Source: Corallium rubrum (Eukaryota; Cnidaria; Anthozoa; Scleralcyonacea; Coralliidae). Taken from it: a DNA stretch of 64,000 nt. Under the pieces are notes generated by a model. It saw nothing but the letters and a program-made list of their open reading frames with translations, ran no database searches and was not told the origin of the DNA. A program made the position numbers and the translations under genes. Below are positions 39,486-50,670 of the stretch, in pieces (the stretch's first letter is position 1; every line of letters starts with the position of its first letter). The stretch lies in assembly GCA_964035015.1 (NCBI GenBank), contig OZ035998.1:52815647-52879646 (forward strand), in the 5' to 3' direction.

Positions 39486-39712
39486 AGGTTAGATATACTG
39501 CCGAAACAGAGAACGTAGGAGTCTAACGTTTCGAGCGAAGGCCCTTCGTCAGAGAGAAACGTTTCTCTCTGACGAAGGGCCTTCGCTCGAAACGTTAGAG
39601 TCTAACGTTTGGAGCGAAGGCCCTTCGTCAGAGAGAAACGTTTCTCTCTGACGAAGGGCCTTCGCTCGAAACGTTAGACTCATATATACGTTCTCTGTTT
39701 CCGCAGTATATC
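39486..39712. ncRNA. Palindromic element with four hammerhead-like motifs in alternating orientation
   Basis: CTGACGA cores lie at 39569-39575 (+), 39648-39654 (+), 39552-39546 (-) and 39631-39625 (-). Each is followed by GGGC-CTTC-GCTC, able to form stem II, then GAAAC and GTT. Three have the full GAAA; the second minus copy has CAAA. A CTCT/AGAG pairing provides a short stem I. Outer arms (AGATATACTGC(C/G)GAAACAG) are also inverted. Type I minimal hammerheads with tiny stem III are known from Penelope-like elements; activity here is inference. Confidence 0.6.
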
Positions 39713-40040
39713 TGAGCGTCCTCATACAAGATGAAGATGCAAACAGTTGTTGATCAACAACATTTGTATCAGAACGGCTATTTATGGCACGTCACTTAGA
39801 ATATAAAATGTGGGATTAATACTAAATCAAAGCGCATGCTCACATCACTAATTTAATAATCGTAGCCTATTAAGCCTTACCTCGAAGGTTTATCAGCTCT
39901 CAACATGATGTATTTTTCGCTAACTTAATAGACGTTTTAGAAGTCATTTACAGAATTCGTGTCCGTTTTGTATCGGGATACAGAACTCCCCGGTACAGAA
40001 CGGCCATTCATTCTGTAAGTAGTACATATAATATAATATA

Positions 40041-40182
40041 CACTTAATGTCTGCTCCCGAGGGAAACAGTTAGTTTTGTTTTCCAGAGAGTCTTGATATT
40101 TCCCGAGACGAAGTCGCCGGAGGGAAACATCGAGACTCGAGGGAAAACAACTAACTGTTTCCCGAGGGATCAGACATATTAA
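40041..40182. repeat. Foldback repeat (CCCGAGGGAAACAGTTAG)
   Basis: The left word CTCCCGAGGGAAACAGTTAG is inverted at CTAACTGTTTCCCGAGGGAT. The centre contains CCCGAGACGAAGTCGCCGG. Confidence 0.8.
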
Positions 40183-40255
40183 GTGTTTTGTTATATAGTT
40201 TGAGTTCCGCTGAATAATTTCGACGTTTATCAAGGGAAAGTACACAAAAGACAAA

Positions 40256-40558
40256 CCATAGTCAATCGAGATATCATGGTCTGGAAACTCGGCAAACTTC
40301 AAAGCTCCTATAATGAGCTGTGATTTTATGTTGAACCGTACCTTACACCGTGCACATCCTTTGTTTTAGGTTTATTAATATTTAAATAGCACGGTTGAGT
40401 GATTGAACTGAAACGTTGCTATTGGACAATTCGTTCATTATACTAAAACACAATGTGTTCAGTGACCGTACACCGTGCACAAAAATGCATAAAGGTGAAC
40501 AAAAAGATAGACCAAAGACTTTAGCTAAGTTTCCAGACCATATCTCGATTGACTATGG
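40256..40558 (+). mobile_element. MITE (GGTCTGGAAAC family), copy 1 of an inverted pair
   Basis: Its ends CCATAGTCAATCGAGATAT and ATATCTCGATTGACTATGG are inverted. It is about 303 bp with a GTGCACGGTGTA-like centre and is almost identical, inverted, to 41274-41570. Confidence 0.88.
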
Positions 40559-41273
40559 ACAAACGCTAAGACTTACTTCAACCAAACAAATATGAGTCTC
40601 AGAACAAAAGAACAGCAATACATTTCTCCAGTTAATCTTCACACATTGCTTTGAAGACCTATAAATATTCTTTTTTTCGTACCAAACAAGCTTTTGTTTA
40701 TAGGATGCCGTGAAGAGTTCAAAGTTCTAGCGGGCAACAATTGAAAACTTATTGACCGAGCAGGCAATAAGTTCTCAATTATTGCCCGCTTGGTAGACAT
40801 TGAAATTTAGCTAATGTCATGTGACCACAAACCAACCAATGACAGTCATCTTTGCATCCAGTGAAACTCTAGCTATATAACAATATATTATATTATATTG
40901 TTTAGTAACGAAATTTAATCATAGATAATGGAAGGGGAACTGGATAGGAAACTTACAAAACCAGAAACGATTTTTGCACAACTTGCTATGGTAAGTATAC
41001 ATTTATAAGGGCCTAATCATCAAACGGGTGGTCCCACATGGCTAAACTCAGACACTGCTGAATTTAATCGATTTTACACTATTGTTTAATTTCAGCAATA
41101 GCTTTCAGCAATAGCTGATCCTGGCCATGTGGGACCGCGCGTTAGGTGCAATAGCTGTTTGTAAGTGTATAATTACCAGAACATCACGCAAACATAGTTT
41201 CCGGTTTCGTAACATCGTTTTAAGTTTCCTATCCAGTCCCCTTTCATATTATCTATGGTTTAATTTAGTATAA
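40559..41273. repeat. Inner foldbacks between the inverted MITE pair
   Basis: At 40732-40790 GCGGGCAACAATTGA pairs with TCAATTATTGCCCGC. At 40917-40955 and 41225-41262 AACTGGATAGGAAACTT is inverted, the ends of another MITE of about 345 bp. Together with the outer pair this is a nested palindrome. Confidence 0.8.
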
Positions 41274-41570
41274 CCATAGTCAATCGAGATATGGTCTGGA
41301 AACTTAGCTAAAGTCTTTGGTCTATCTTTTTGTTCACCTTTGTGCATTTTTGTGCACGGTGTACGGTCACTGAACACATTGTGTTTTAGTATAATGAACG
41401 AATTGTCCAATAGCAACGTTTCAGTTCAATCACTGTGCTATTTAAATATTAATAAACCTAAAACAAAGGATGTGCACGGTGTAAGGTACGGTTCAACATA
41501 AAATCACAGCTCATTATAGGAGCTTTGAAGTTTGCCGAGTTTCCAGACCATGTCTCTCGATTGACTATGG
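41274..41570 (-). mobile_element. MITE (GGTCTGGAAAC family), copy 2
   Basis: Inverted copy of 40256-40558. Its outer end CCATAG supplies the last codon and stop of the receptor gene next to it. Confidence 0.88.
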
Positions 41571-42497
41571 TATAACTGAACCTATTTTGTTTTCCGTTTT
41601 GGGCAGGAATAGCATACGAATATTTTTCTTCAAAATTAATCGATAATTTCTATTCATAGCCAAGTAAATGATTGCGTTATTTGCTTGGTTTGTGAGCATC
41701 ACTAAGACGATGATATCCTTTAACATATTTCCAACAGTTTGCGGTAAAACGTTGTACAATATACCTCCGACCAGAATTCCACACAGGTGTGTGACTGCTA
41801 ACCAAACTGTGACAACCAATGAACTTCGAATTAAATGTAATTTTTGGACAGTCGCATACTCAGTAACATCTTGGTTTGTGCCATTTTCTGGTTGACTTGC
41901 TGTGAGGAAACGTAATGCAGTTTTGTAGATTCGGAAATTGGCATAGACAATCACAACGGTAATGCTGATTTGAATGATGTTGAGAAGTAAGGTGAACTTT
42001 ATGGAGAGAACGATGTTGCATTGAATCATGTTCTGTCTTGTTTCATCGTATTTTGCCATGTGATTGAAGTAGATATAACTTGTTATTACCAAGAACCATG
42101 TGCTAGCGAGAAGATATTTTGTTTTTACACATGTAAAAAAGTTGCTAAATATGTTTTTATAAGCTAGGGTGTAGTGACTCAATGATAGAAGCAAATAATT
42201 TAATAATGAACCTATCAGCAATGACATTATAAGAGGACCGAAAATCTTACAATATTGTTCATGGATTGTTGTGTTTTCGTTTAGAACAAGAATGGTTTTT
42301 ATTGTTTGGAGAACACCAAAAACTATGAAGAGAATCGCCAAATTTATAATGATGTTATTTGCCGCTGATTTTCTGAGTTGCCTTGTAGCGATCGTAATAA
42401 TGAGAAAGTTACCAAAGATTCCAATCACTGATATGATTAGTGCTATAGATTGATGAACTTTGAGCCATGTCCTATCACCTTCACTGATACCATCCAT
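41565..42497 (-). CDS. Divergent class A-like 7TM receptor, single exon
   Basis: A 310-residue frame with seven hydrophobic segments. TM1 has GIFGNFLIITIATRQLR with the conserved Asn. TM2 has NIIINLAILFIVFGV, where the usual Asp is replaced. The end of TM3 is LSHYTLAYK in place of DRY. TM6 is SSLVVTVWLAVTHLCG, without the CWxP motif. TM7 ends NNAIIYLAMNRNYR in place of NPxxY. The C-tail is short and basic. A Cys in HEQYCKIFG could bond to one in extracellular loop 2. Intronless orphan receptors of this sort are common in cnidarians. The ligand cannot be inferred. The stop codon lies inside a MITE, so the original tail may have been longer. Confidence 0.85.
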   Translation of the reverse strand: MDGISEGDRTWLKVHQSIALIISVIGIFGNFLIITIATRQLRKSAANNIIINLAILFIVFGVLQTIKTILVLNENTTIHEQYCKIFGPLIMSLLIGSLLNYLLLSLSHYTLAYKNIFSNFFTCVKTKYLLASTWFLVITSYIYFNHMAKYDETRQNMIQCNIVLSIKFTLLLNIIQISITVVIVYANFRIYKTALRFLTASQPENGTNQDVTEYATVQKLHLIRSSLVVTVWLAVTHLCGILVGGILYNVLPQTVGNMLKDIIVLVMLTNQANNAIIYLAMNRNYRLILKKNIRMLFLPKTENKIGSVIP

Positions 42498-42700
42498 AGT
42501 TTGAAGAGATCTTTTTCACATAACTCGTTCTTTAGGGATCTAGAAAACGACAGAGCATACTTTCTCAAATCATTAATAATTCATGATGAAAATTCAGAAG
42601 AAAGAAATATTTAAACAGTATTTAGAAATCGGAGGAAGATTCTGAGTTGTGAAGTGTAGCAAAGTTAAGTGGGGTCTATTTTCTCTTAAAATATATAGAT
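42498..42700. other. Upstream of the receptor gene
   Basis: It contains CATTAATAATTCATGATG at about 42573, a fragment of the dispersed TCATGAATTATTAATG repeat. No clear promoter element recognised. Confidence 0.4.
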
Positions 42701-42748
42701 TCGTTTAATAAGCTATATATATATATATATATAGATTCGTTTAATAAG

Positions 42749-42818
<70 letters not shown>

Positions 42819-43683
42819 GTATAAATGAGCTCATAGCCAGCGAGGCGCTTCGCCGAGTTGGCTATGAGTTCATATACGACGAGAGCGAATGGTATAATTG
42901 TTTTATAATATAGCAAAATATGGCATGATAATTAATGCAAAATTGTTGATTTATTGCAATAAATTATATTAATTGAATATCCGCCACATATGAGCTTCCG
43001 TCATGCGTATTGTAGTTTATGTTTTCAAGTTTCTTGCTGAGTTGAAAACAGCTTCAGAATTTTCTCTCAGAGCCAGAAAATACGTTGAAAAGATTGAATG
43101 AAGAATAAAAACAGCTTTGAAAAGTCAAAAGGTGGGTAATTTATTTCTTAATCTGTCGTGGTTGTGAATCTTTGGCTTTTTAAATGGACAAAGAAGCTAA
43201 AAATATAATTAATAGCGTAAATTACGCGTTGTTTTTCAATATTTCTAACCTGAAAGAATAACACAGTCTTTATCCATAATTATTTATTACTTCAAAACCC
43301 ACTTTGCTGAGTAATAATAATGGTTGTACTCATAAATTCAATTCTTGTGGATTTTAATTTGTCTGACAAAACATTGTTGTCAACTTGACAATTCAAATCG
43401 GGTTTTGTAAACTCTTAAGACGGTTTTTAAAATGGATTTACCATCTTAACTTTGTAAATTGTGCATTTGGGTTGTGTATTTTGTGTTAAATGTTAGTTTC
43501 CCCTTCTTAGCTCACGTTTTTCTGAGCTATACGTTGAAAATACCAGCCAGTTTCATCTGCAATAGTTTAAGAAAACTACGCCGTCATTTTGTTTTTCACT
43601 ACTCGCTGTATATGAGCTGATATACAGTTAGTAATGCAGCCAATCAGATTGCAAGATAGCTCATATACCATTAGTAGCTATAT

Positions 43684-43761
<78 letters not shown>

Positions 43762-43765
43762 AATA
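42701..43765. repeat. TA-bordered foldback region
   Basis: TA microsatellites lie at 42713-42732, 42751-42815 and 43687-43761. Between them, GAGCTCATAGCCAGCGAGG is inverted at TTGGCTATGAGTTCATA (42826-42880), and TATATGAGCTGATATACAG lies at 43610. No gene in about 1 kb. Confidence 0.75.
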
Positions 43766-43799
43766 TAAATCAAGTCTTCCTTAGATTCCTAGAGTGCTC

Positions 43800-44500
43800 A
43801 ATGGCCTTATTGGTATCAGAGCTTAATACTAATAAAAATAGGCTGGATGCGTTTACACAAACATTTTACTTCAAGTTTCTGGAGGTGTTCCTCCATCTTC
43901 AGAAAGTTTGTAGTGATTTAATTATTCACAAAGTGTATTAAAAATTAAAAATGCTAATGGTCGATTAAAAGTTTAGAATATGGTTCGGTTGTATTAAAAA
44001 TGCTAGTGTTCGATTAAAAGTGCAGAATATAATACAATAGTTTCATGATGCGTGGTGAATCTCTGTGTTAGTTCACGTTTTAAAATTTTTAAGGAGAAAT
44101 GGTGCTTTGTGTCTACACGCGGAGGCTAGTTCATTCCGTTTGTTTAAAGTTCCTAGTTCTGGTCTGTAAATAATGTAGACTTTTTCAAGGTTGCATAGTT
44201 GTTATCTTTTTGTCCTGTTGCTGTATGGTTTTGCTTCGCGTAAGATTTCCCATTCTATCTTATGGACTTTCTGTTGATCTTTTAAACTCCAGATGTACTT
44301 GCTAAGCTCTGTGTTATTTCGCTTGTTCGTGTTTTTGAATGTCGTTTTGTGTCCGCGTTGAATCTTTCTTTAAATGTGTTCTTTGTCAGGCCGATGTAGG
44401 TCTCTTTTGAGTTGCTTTGGTTTGTTGTCAAATGGAATGAACTATAGCCTCCGCGTGTAGACGCCTTTCTCCTTAAAAATTTTAACGGGGGTGCACGACT
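43800..44500 (-). pseudogene. Penelope-like element fragment (GIY-YIG end and 3' region)
   Basis: On the minus strand one frame reads NSKETYIGLTKNTFKERFN, the start of a GIY-YIG-type endonuclease. A second frame continues NTELSKYIWSLKDQQ and IEWEILREAKPY, ending at a stop near 44210. One frameshift separates them at about 44330. These words are characteristic of the C-terminal nuclease of Penelope-like elements. The reverse transcriptase part is absent. A hammerhead motif follows 300 bp downstream, where these elements usually carry one. Confidence 0.72.
43857..43912 (-). ncRNA. Hammerhead ribozyme, type I minimal
   Basis: On the minus strand CTGAAGA (43902-43896) fits the core CUGANGA. The perfect 6-bp stem II TGGAGG-AACA-CCTCCA (43895-43880) follows, then GAAA (43879-43876). 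A 2-bp stem III (AC/GT over TTGAA) leads to cleavage site GTA, predicted after 43867. Stem I pairs TACAAACTTT with AAATGTTTGTG, with one bulge. All core bases are present. Its position 3' of a Penelope-type nuclease matches the known association. Confidence 0.8.
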
Positions 44501-44570
44501 CAATTTTGCCGACAAAATGGGCGTGGCTCGGATTGAACCACGCCCATTTTGTCGTCTATTTTAATAAATC
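44480..44570. repeat. Hairpin GACAAAATGGGCGTGG
   Basis: GACAAAATGGGCGTGG at 44512 is inverted at CCACGCCCATTTTGTC at about 44539, a near-perfect hairpin with a short loop. Confidence 0.8.
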
Positions 44571-45180
44571 AAAATATGGATTTTGTTTACATAGCATACC
44601 AAGTTTGCAATTTAAGTTAATGGATCTTGTCACCTATTTCACAAATTTAATAAAAGGAAGACAAACACTGAAGGCAATTACCAGTACAACTGCAATAAGT
44701 CTACTGTGATATGCCAAGCGAAAAGCTCTGTTAGTGAGAGGAAACACGATTTGTGTTCTTCGGATAATACCCGATAAAACACCTTGCCGGATAGACGATG
44801 CCGGACATCGGGATTTTTTTTACCAAATCTTGTCAGCGATCCAATCTTGTCGGGAAAGTTGCGATTTTTTTGTCAACTTCGCCGAAATTTTTTCGGCATT
44901 TTCCAATAAAATTTATCCGAAATATGAAAGTGTCACCATCGCATCAAACGTTTTCTCTCGAAGATCAGGCGTGTAGGAATGAGTTTGAAGGGGGTAGGGC
45001 TAAAATCGAGCGCCTAAGGGGTCTGAGAACCGGCTAGAGGTTGTCCCGGACATTCTCCCCGGAGAATTTCGAATTTTAGAGTGTCTGAAATTGCATTTCC
45101 TGCATTTTGAGAAGAGATTTAAGATTTCTGAAGGAGTTTGGCTGATTTTTAATTTTTTTAATTTTTTTGGGCGGGGGTGT
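44571..45180. other. Stretch without a recognised gene
   Basis: Scattered GCCGGA/TCGGGA and CTTGTCGG/TTCGGC words suggest a degraded repeat (44780-44930). No coding block recognised. Confidence 0.4.
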
Positions 45181-45190
45181 GGGTGTGGGT

Positions 45191-45228
<38 letters not shown>

Positions 45229-45265
45229 GGGGGGGGTGCATTTAAAAACTTGGGGGGGGGGGCTC
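45181..45265. repeat. (GT)n microsatellite and poly-G runs
   Basis: About 18 GT units between GGTGTGGGTG and runs of 8-10 G. Confidence 0.93.
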
Positions 45266-45592
45266 AAGCTCTTGTAGCTCCCCGAATGTTAGATTAGTTC
45301 AAGTCTTCAAAGCAGGCTATTTTATAAAATGTAATAATCATCATCACAACCACGTAGTTTGTAATCATTTTCAGTTTATTTGTCTCTGATATTTTTTGTT
45401 ATTTACTAGAACCCTTTGAAAATCGCGTTTTTTTGTGAAAGAGCATCCTAGGAAAATATTTTCAAATTCTAAAATACACAATTTCACGGACTCGTTGTCT
45501 TGTGGAATTTTTGAAGAAAAGGACTTGCTCACTCAATGTTACGTTGGTCACCAGGATAAGGTTAAGTTTTCCTAAGGTTTCTGTAGTGACGC

Positions 45593-45793
45593 CAATCTCG
45601 TTCCCAGAGCCCACGTTCCCCTTACCCAACGGGCGGGAAACGAGAGGCCCTGGGATAATCCGCCATCACAGGATTCTTGTTATCCGGAAGAAGAGTAATC
45701 ATGTTTATCAGCCAATGAAATATCGATGTGAAACGGATATCCCAGAGTCTCTCGTTTCCCAGGTGGGGAACGTGGGCTCTGGGAACGAGATTG
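45593..45793. mobile_element. 201-bp MITE with 9-bp target duplication (CAATCTCGTTCCCAG ends)
   Basis: The ends CAATCTCGTTCCCAGAGCCC and its inverse are about 28 bp and nearly perfect. TAGTGACGC flanks both sides (45584-45592 and 45794-45802). A 9-bp duplication is typical of Mutator-like elements. Confidence 0.9.
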
Positions 45794-45802
45794 TAGTGAC
45801 GC

Positions 45803-46288
45803 CTAAGATTCCAGCATTGCGGGCGCATTGGGAATTTCACGGCTGCAATCTGGATCTACGGCTAACCAGGATGCATTTCTGGGGTTACAGAGCTTGAAAT
45901 TTTCCCGATGTAAGTGATCATCCCGTATTAATGCGTATACATTTGTATATTAAATGCAAGTTTGTAAAAAAACTTGGTACCGCAAGACAAGTGCAAACAC
46001 TCAGGAGGGGCGTAGGAAGTATTTTAGAAGTGGTTAGGCCAAACTAGAATATGTGATGAGAAACGCTCTCTCTTGAAACCGAAGACAAACATCTGCTTCC
46101 TTTTTGTCAAGTAAATTAAAACGAATGGCCAGATAAGTGCGGCGACTAAAACTGCTACAGCCGCGCTACAGTTCCTGCGCCCTATACACCCGCCATACTA
46201 ACGCCTGTATGCATCAATGAAGAGTTTGTAAAATGCGGTTCAAGTATCTCAAAGATGTCACCAATACTCAGTTGTTACCGGCTGAAAC
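45803..46288. other. Unremarkable stretch
   Basis: No feature recognised. Confidence 0.4.
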
Positions 46289-46390
46289 TACGTTTACACG
46301 GTATCGGACGAATTCGAGACCGGTCTCGAGTTCGTCCTATTTCCCCGTGTAAACAGGGAGAAACTGTACTAACCGTGTAAACGGGGTCTG
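46289..46390. repeat. Small palindromic element (GTTTACACGG..CCGTGTAAAC)
   Basis: Inverted GTTTACACGGT ends surround the palindrome CGAATTCGAGACCGGTCTCG. Confidence 0.7.
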
Positions 46391-48300
46391 AAAGTGCAAA
46401 AATGCTTGACAAATTTTGTATTCAGTTGAAATAATTATATCTTGTTCTAATAACGTTTCCTTCATTTCTAACAGTAATTGTTTTGAATCAGCAGTGGGTG
46501 GAGTGAAATGGACAAAATGAAAAGTCTTTTAACATGCATTAGTTATTTATGCAATTTGTTACAAGAAAGTGACAAAATGTTGGGATATTATATGAAAAAC
46601 AAAGTAGACTACGTCGCCTCAAGATTATTAAAATAAATTTTGTAAGAGTTAATGGTTGAAGGCTGAAACGTGCATCTTTGCTAAAAAATTTAAATTCACA
46701 GAAATATTTCTCAGTAAAGTTTGGTTTGGAAACGTACAGAATTAGAAGAAACATTTCCTTATTTATTTTGTCTCCAAAGCCCACTTTATCTAAGAAATGA
46801 TCATTAATATTTGCCAAAACCTTGAACAGTCTATCATAAGCATGCTAGTGTCCGGACAGTCAAACTCGAATATCCAGGCCATGTATATAATTGTATATGG
46901 TTATGTATTGCCTTTAAACAACTAAAATAAATTTCTAAAACTTAGTGCTTCTTGCATGATTTGATGTTAAATGCGGTTGGCCAAGAAGATCAGTTTTCAC
47001 TCACCTGACGAGCAATGCCAAATCTTTCGTTTCATTGCAGGTATAGACGTGTGGTTTAGCTCAGTGTAAATGGCAGCGGATTTTCCTTCGTCTATTGGAC
47101 AGTAAGTGCAACTAAATTCAGCTGTAGTTGACTGCATGTATTTGGTTTTTATAACACCGCGTTAATGAATCTTCAGCCAATCATTTTGATAACTTTTTTT
47201 ATCGGCATAATTCTTCAAAGCATTTTCAACCTAGCCGGGTGCACACTTGTATCAGCACCTTTATTGACTAAATTATTCATGAACAACAACCAGCTGTTTT
47301 CAAAGCAAAACTCGTAAAAAGAACATCGTCGATCTTTAAATTGTATTTTATATTAACATTGTCAACGTGGGAATCATTATGAGTTTAGTGCTTTACTTTT
47401 GATCAGTAAAAACGTAATACAAGGAATGTTTCCCGTATATACAATCAGATATAATAAGTATAGGTTATTTTGAGGCCACGAGGGGATATGTGATTTATTC
47501 ACAGAAGGCGAAACTTATTTTTCACATGGCGAGGTTGACAGGATTTCATAAGATAAAGAGTGGTGCGGGGGGTATTAGACAGGAAGATTAGAGGAGAATA
47601 TTATAGCGAGGAATAGGAGAGGGGAATATTAGAGCCTTAGAAGGGAATATTAGAGGGGAATATTAATCTATTGTTTTGCCAGGGGCTATTGAATGTATTC
47701 CCCAAAAAGAACGAAGGAAACCGAGGCATGTGAAAAATAAACCTATATATTGTCGATATTGTTTACCGTTCGGTCCGTGGTCTATTAGAGTGAGAACGAG
47801 ATGAGATCGGCGGCTGGCTTTCAGTCTAGTGTAAAAATTAAATTAAAATATTATAATAAAAATATATCAAAGTACTTTGCTAAGAATAAAAAACGTTTTA
47901 TGTCTGTCTTCGATTCTCATAGATAATTTGAAAAATATTATATAGTCTTTCTGTGTTGCATTTGGGCCCATCAGATTAAGGCTCTTTTCCACGCATGGCA
48001 GAAACTAGTTCGCAGCTTGCGACTTGTATATATCTCATTAAAAAGAATTCACAACGAGAAAACAGGCACAGCAATTAGCAAATCCCAGTATCCCACTCAC
48101 ATTGACAACAATCTTAAAATCCCATTCACATGTTTTCCTCATTAATGATTTTCCCATTCCCACCTGCACTTTAATCCCAATGCCAGTGGTGAAAATCCCT
48201 AGAAATCCCAGTTCTCAGGACAAAATGGACAAATCCCAGTTTCCATTTTACCTTTTAAGACACAATAATAGTGCATGCAAACTAACACGTTTGCTTGTCA
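46391..48300. other. Nearly 2 kb without a recognised gene
   Basis: A minus frame at 46539-46817 is not recognised. 47570-47665 repeats GGGAATATTAGAG-like words four times. An ATG-GTAAGT mini-exon (47071) could not be supported. Otherwise AT-rich unique sequence. Confidence 0.4.
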
Positions 48301-48304
48301 AGAA

Positions 48305-48692
48305 GGCCTAAGGCCACTCCAAATTAGACTTTAGTTTCCCGTCCTCCCCTTCCTGAGAATTGCACGCGGGCGGGCGGCTCATGACCATTATCCATTATTT
48401 AATATGTATGCAATATCCCTGAAATCTCACTTCCGGTGCGAATGTGTGCCCAGTCGCACATTTCTTAAATCCCAGCGGTTAATACCAATCTCGTACCCAG
48501 ACCCTTGGTTAATACTAACAATTTTATATTGAACGTTACGTTGATATGTAAACAATTTATTAGTAGATTAATCAATAATGGAAACAAAATTTGGTCAATA
48601 ATGGAACTGAATAATGGACAAATCACGTGGCCCCTTCTAGGGGACGCGAGCCGTGGACGGGAAACTAAAGTCTAATTTGGTGTTGCCTAAGG
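48305..48692. mobile_element. MITE with CCAAATTAGACTTTAGTTTC ends
   Basis: The left arm 48313-48342 is inverted at 48656-48683. The interior of about 310 bp includes ACCAATCTCGTACCCAGACC, one end of the CAATCTCGT family. Confidence 0.75.
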
Positions 48693-48842
48693 CTTGTTTC
48701 CTCTCGCTCTCATGCAGGTAGCCTCAGCTATAGAATGGATCCAAATAGAGCTCACTAGACAAAAGCCTTAAAAACATTAGATCGCGGCATTCAAATAACG
48801 AGTGGAAATCAAAAGGCCCTGGGGATGAGGTTGGAGTGGAGG

Positions 48843-49330
48843 TTAGATAAATAGAAACTTTTATTTGAATAAGGTAATGCAATCAGTTCTAATAAAATTA
48901 AAACTGGTATCAATAGGAGCCCTATATAATAATATAAACTAATAATTACAAATTACAATAACTAAATAAATAATGAAACTATATACACGTAATAATATAT
49001 AATACTAAAAATAAAGTGGTAAAATAACTATAGTCATTCTTCCAACGATTAAAAACTGCACATCCATGATAGTAGAAAGACTTCTTAGCTAGTTTTAATC
49101 TTACACTGGGCAGATGACGTAAACCACTCTGCCGAGTGATCCGCTTGACAATATCTCTATTAAAAATAAAATAGTTGTGGGACTTGTCCGTTTAAACACT
49201 TTCTAACTAACTTATAGGTGGTGTACTTCTCTCGTCTGTTTTCGAGGGTATCATACCTAAGTTGATCTAATGCCTCATCACTGTTAGAGGACAGACCCCA
49301 GACTGAGAGAGGGACTAATTAGGCCTAATG
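48843..49330 (-). pseudogene. LINE reverse transcriptase C-terminal fragment
   Basis: Minus strand: LDQLRYDTLENRREKYTTY and then, after a stop, NRDIVKRITRQSGLRHLPSV and FNRWKNDYS, the degenerate C-terminus of a LINE RT. An AT-rich 3' UTR runs to about 48843. Dead copy. Confidence 0.6.
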
Positions 49331-49624
49331 GGAATATCAGTGAGAGTAAAGTATAATTTAGTAATGGTAAAGAAAAAAAGAGAGAAAAATATTGTAAGGA
49401 ATTAAATAAAGGAAAAACGTTTGTTAAGGCCATAGCCATAGGGATGTGTATCAAGTTTTGCGAATTATTATAGAAGGATTTTCATTCTGCCATTCAGCTT
49501 TTTTTTGTAGTGGTAGTGACTTTTTGTGATCACTTTTTTGTCTTGTGAAGCCTCGTCTTCGACGGATCCAGTTAAAACAAAAAAATGGTAAATGAAATCT
49601 GTGTGCATGAAACGGAAAATTAAG

Positions 49625-50577
49625 TTTGTCTTATTTGAAAGAACACTTAAAATGACAGAGTAACATCTTTTGAAGTTTTTCGTTTGTTTTCTTGCTTCGT
49701 TCTTGAGGTATTTCAGGTTGTTTGATATGCGAATTTAACAACGTGACGTCACACGTGCATTATGAGGAAGTGAACATTGGCCAGAAAGTTAACAGAAAGT
49801 TATATATTTGCTATTATTACTTGAAAATCTACATGATTGGTGTTCTGGGAGAAACACATGCACATGATTTTCAGTTGAAGTGATTTGGTTTGATAATAGC
49901 AAGGGTATAGTTATATAACTCCTCAACATCACAAACAAACAAGATCATCCAACCCTGACTGCGACAAATATCAAACCAAAAAATGTAATACTTCGACCTA
50001 CCAAAAATCATACACAATTCGGACAACAAGAACATGGAACATACTACCAAAAACTATTACAACAAAAAACATCACCCTCTCAAACTTCAAGAAGTTACTA
50101 TTCAACTACTACATTAACACACTTAACAACACATATGACGTAGGCGACCCACTAACATGGAAAAGCATATGTTTAAAATGCAATACAGCTCAAAGCCTTA
50201 TGAACCCACCATCGTGTTGCTTTTAGTAGATATCGTAGTAAATTTAATGTATTTAATGTATGTTGTATATCGTTATGTATTTTTAAAGTAACAGTTAAAT
50301 CGTACTTGTTTTGGGGCCGCAGTAATTGGCACTAGCTGTTGCGGTTACCCAGCCTATTGTCTTAATGTCTGTATTTACGTGTATGGCAAAGTTATTAAAA
50401 TAAAATAACTAACTAAAATAAAATAACCTTCGATAACCCATTATGTACATGCATACGATGTAAAGCCTGCAAAATTTGCATATGTAACTTCTCAACAACA
50501 AAGCAATATCTCAACAACAAAGCAAGATAAATGCAAATGTTACTCTGTCATTTTAAGTGTTCTTTCAAATAAGACAG
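49625..50577. mobile_element. Foldback element containing a LINE 3' fragment
   Basis: Arms 49625-49666 and 50537-50577 are inverted (CTTATTTGAAAGAACACTTA). Inside, 49920-50411 (+) encodes about SYTIRTTRTWNILPKTIT and YDVGDPLTWKSICLKCNT, then a stop: a LINE C-terminus with a 3' UTR ending in AAAATAAAATAACT repeats. The LINE appears to have landed in the foldback. Confidence 0.72.
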
Positions 50578-50670
50578 ACACCACACAGGGTGGTCACCGG
50601 CATCTAGGCTTAACATCAGCAGCGAAAAGCAGCGCGCTAACAGCTTGTGCCAGCAACTACAGCCTACCTT

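Noticed and set aside
46539-46817. 92-residue minus frame
   Set aside because: The composition is suggestive of a LINE remnant, but no motif could be identified.
47071-47103. Possible first exon MAADFPSSIGQ before GTAAGT
   Set aside because: No downstream exon or family match was found; a short ATG plus donor occurs easily by chance.
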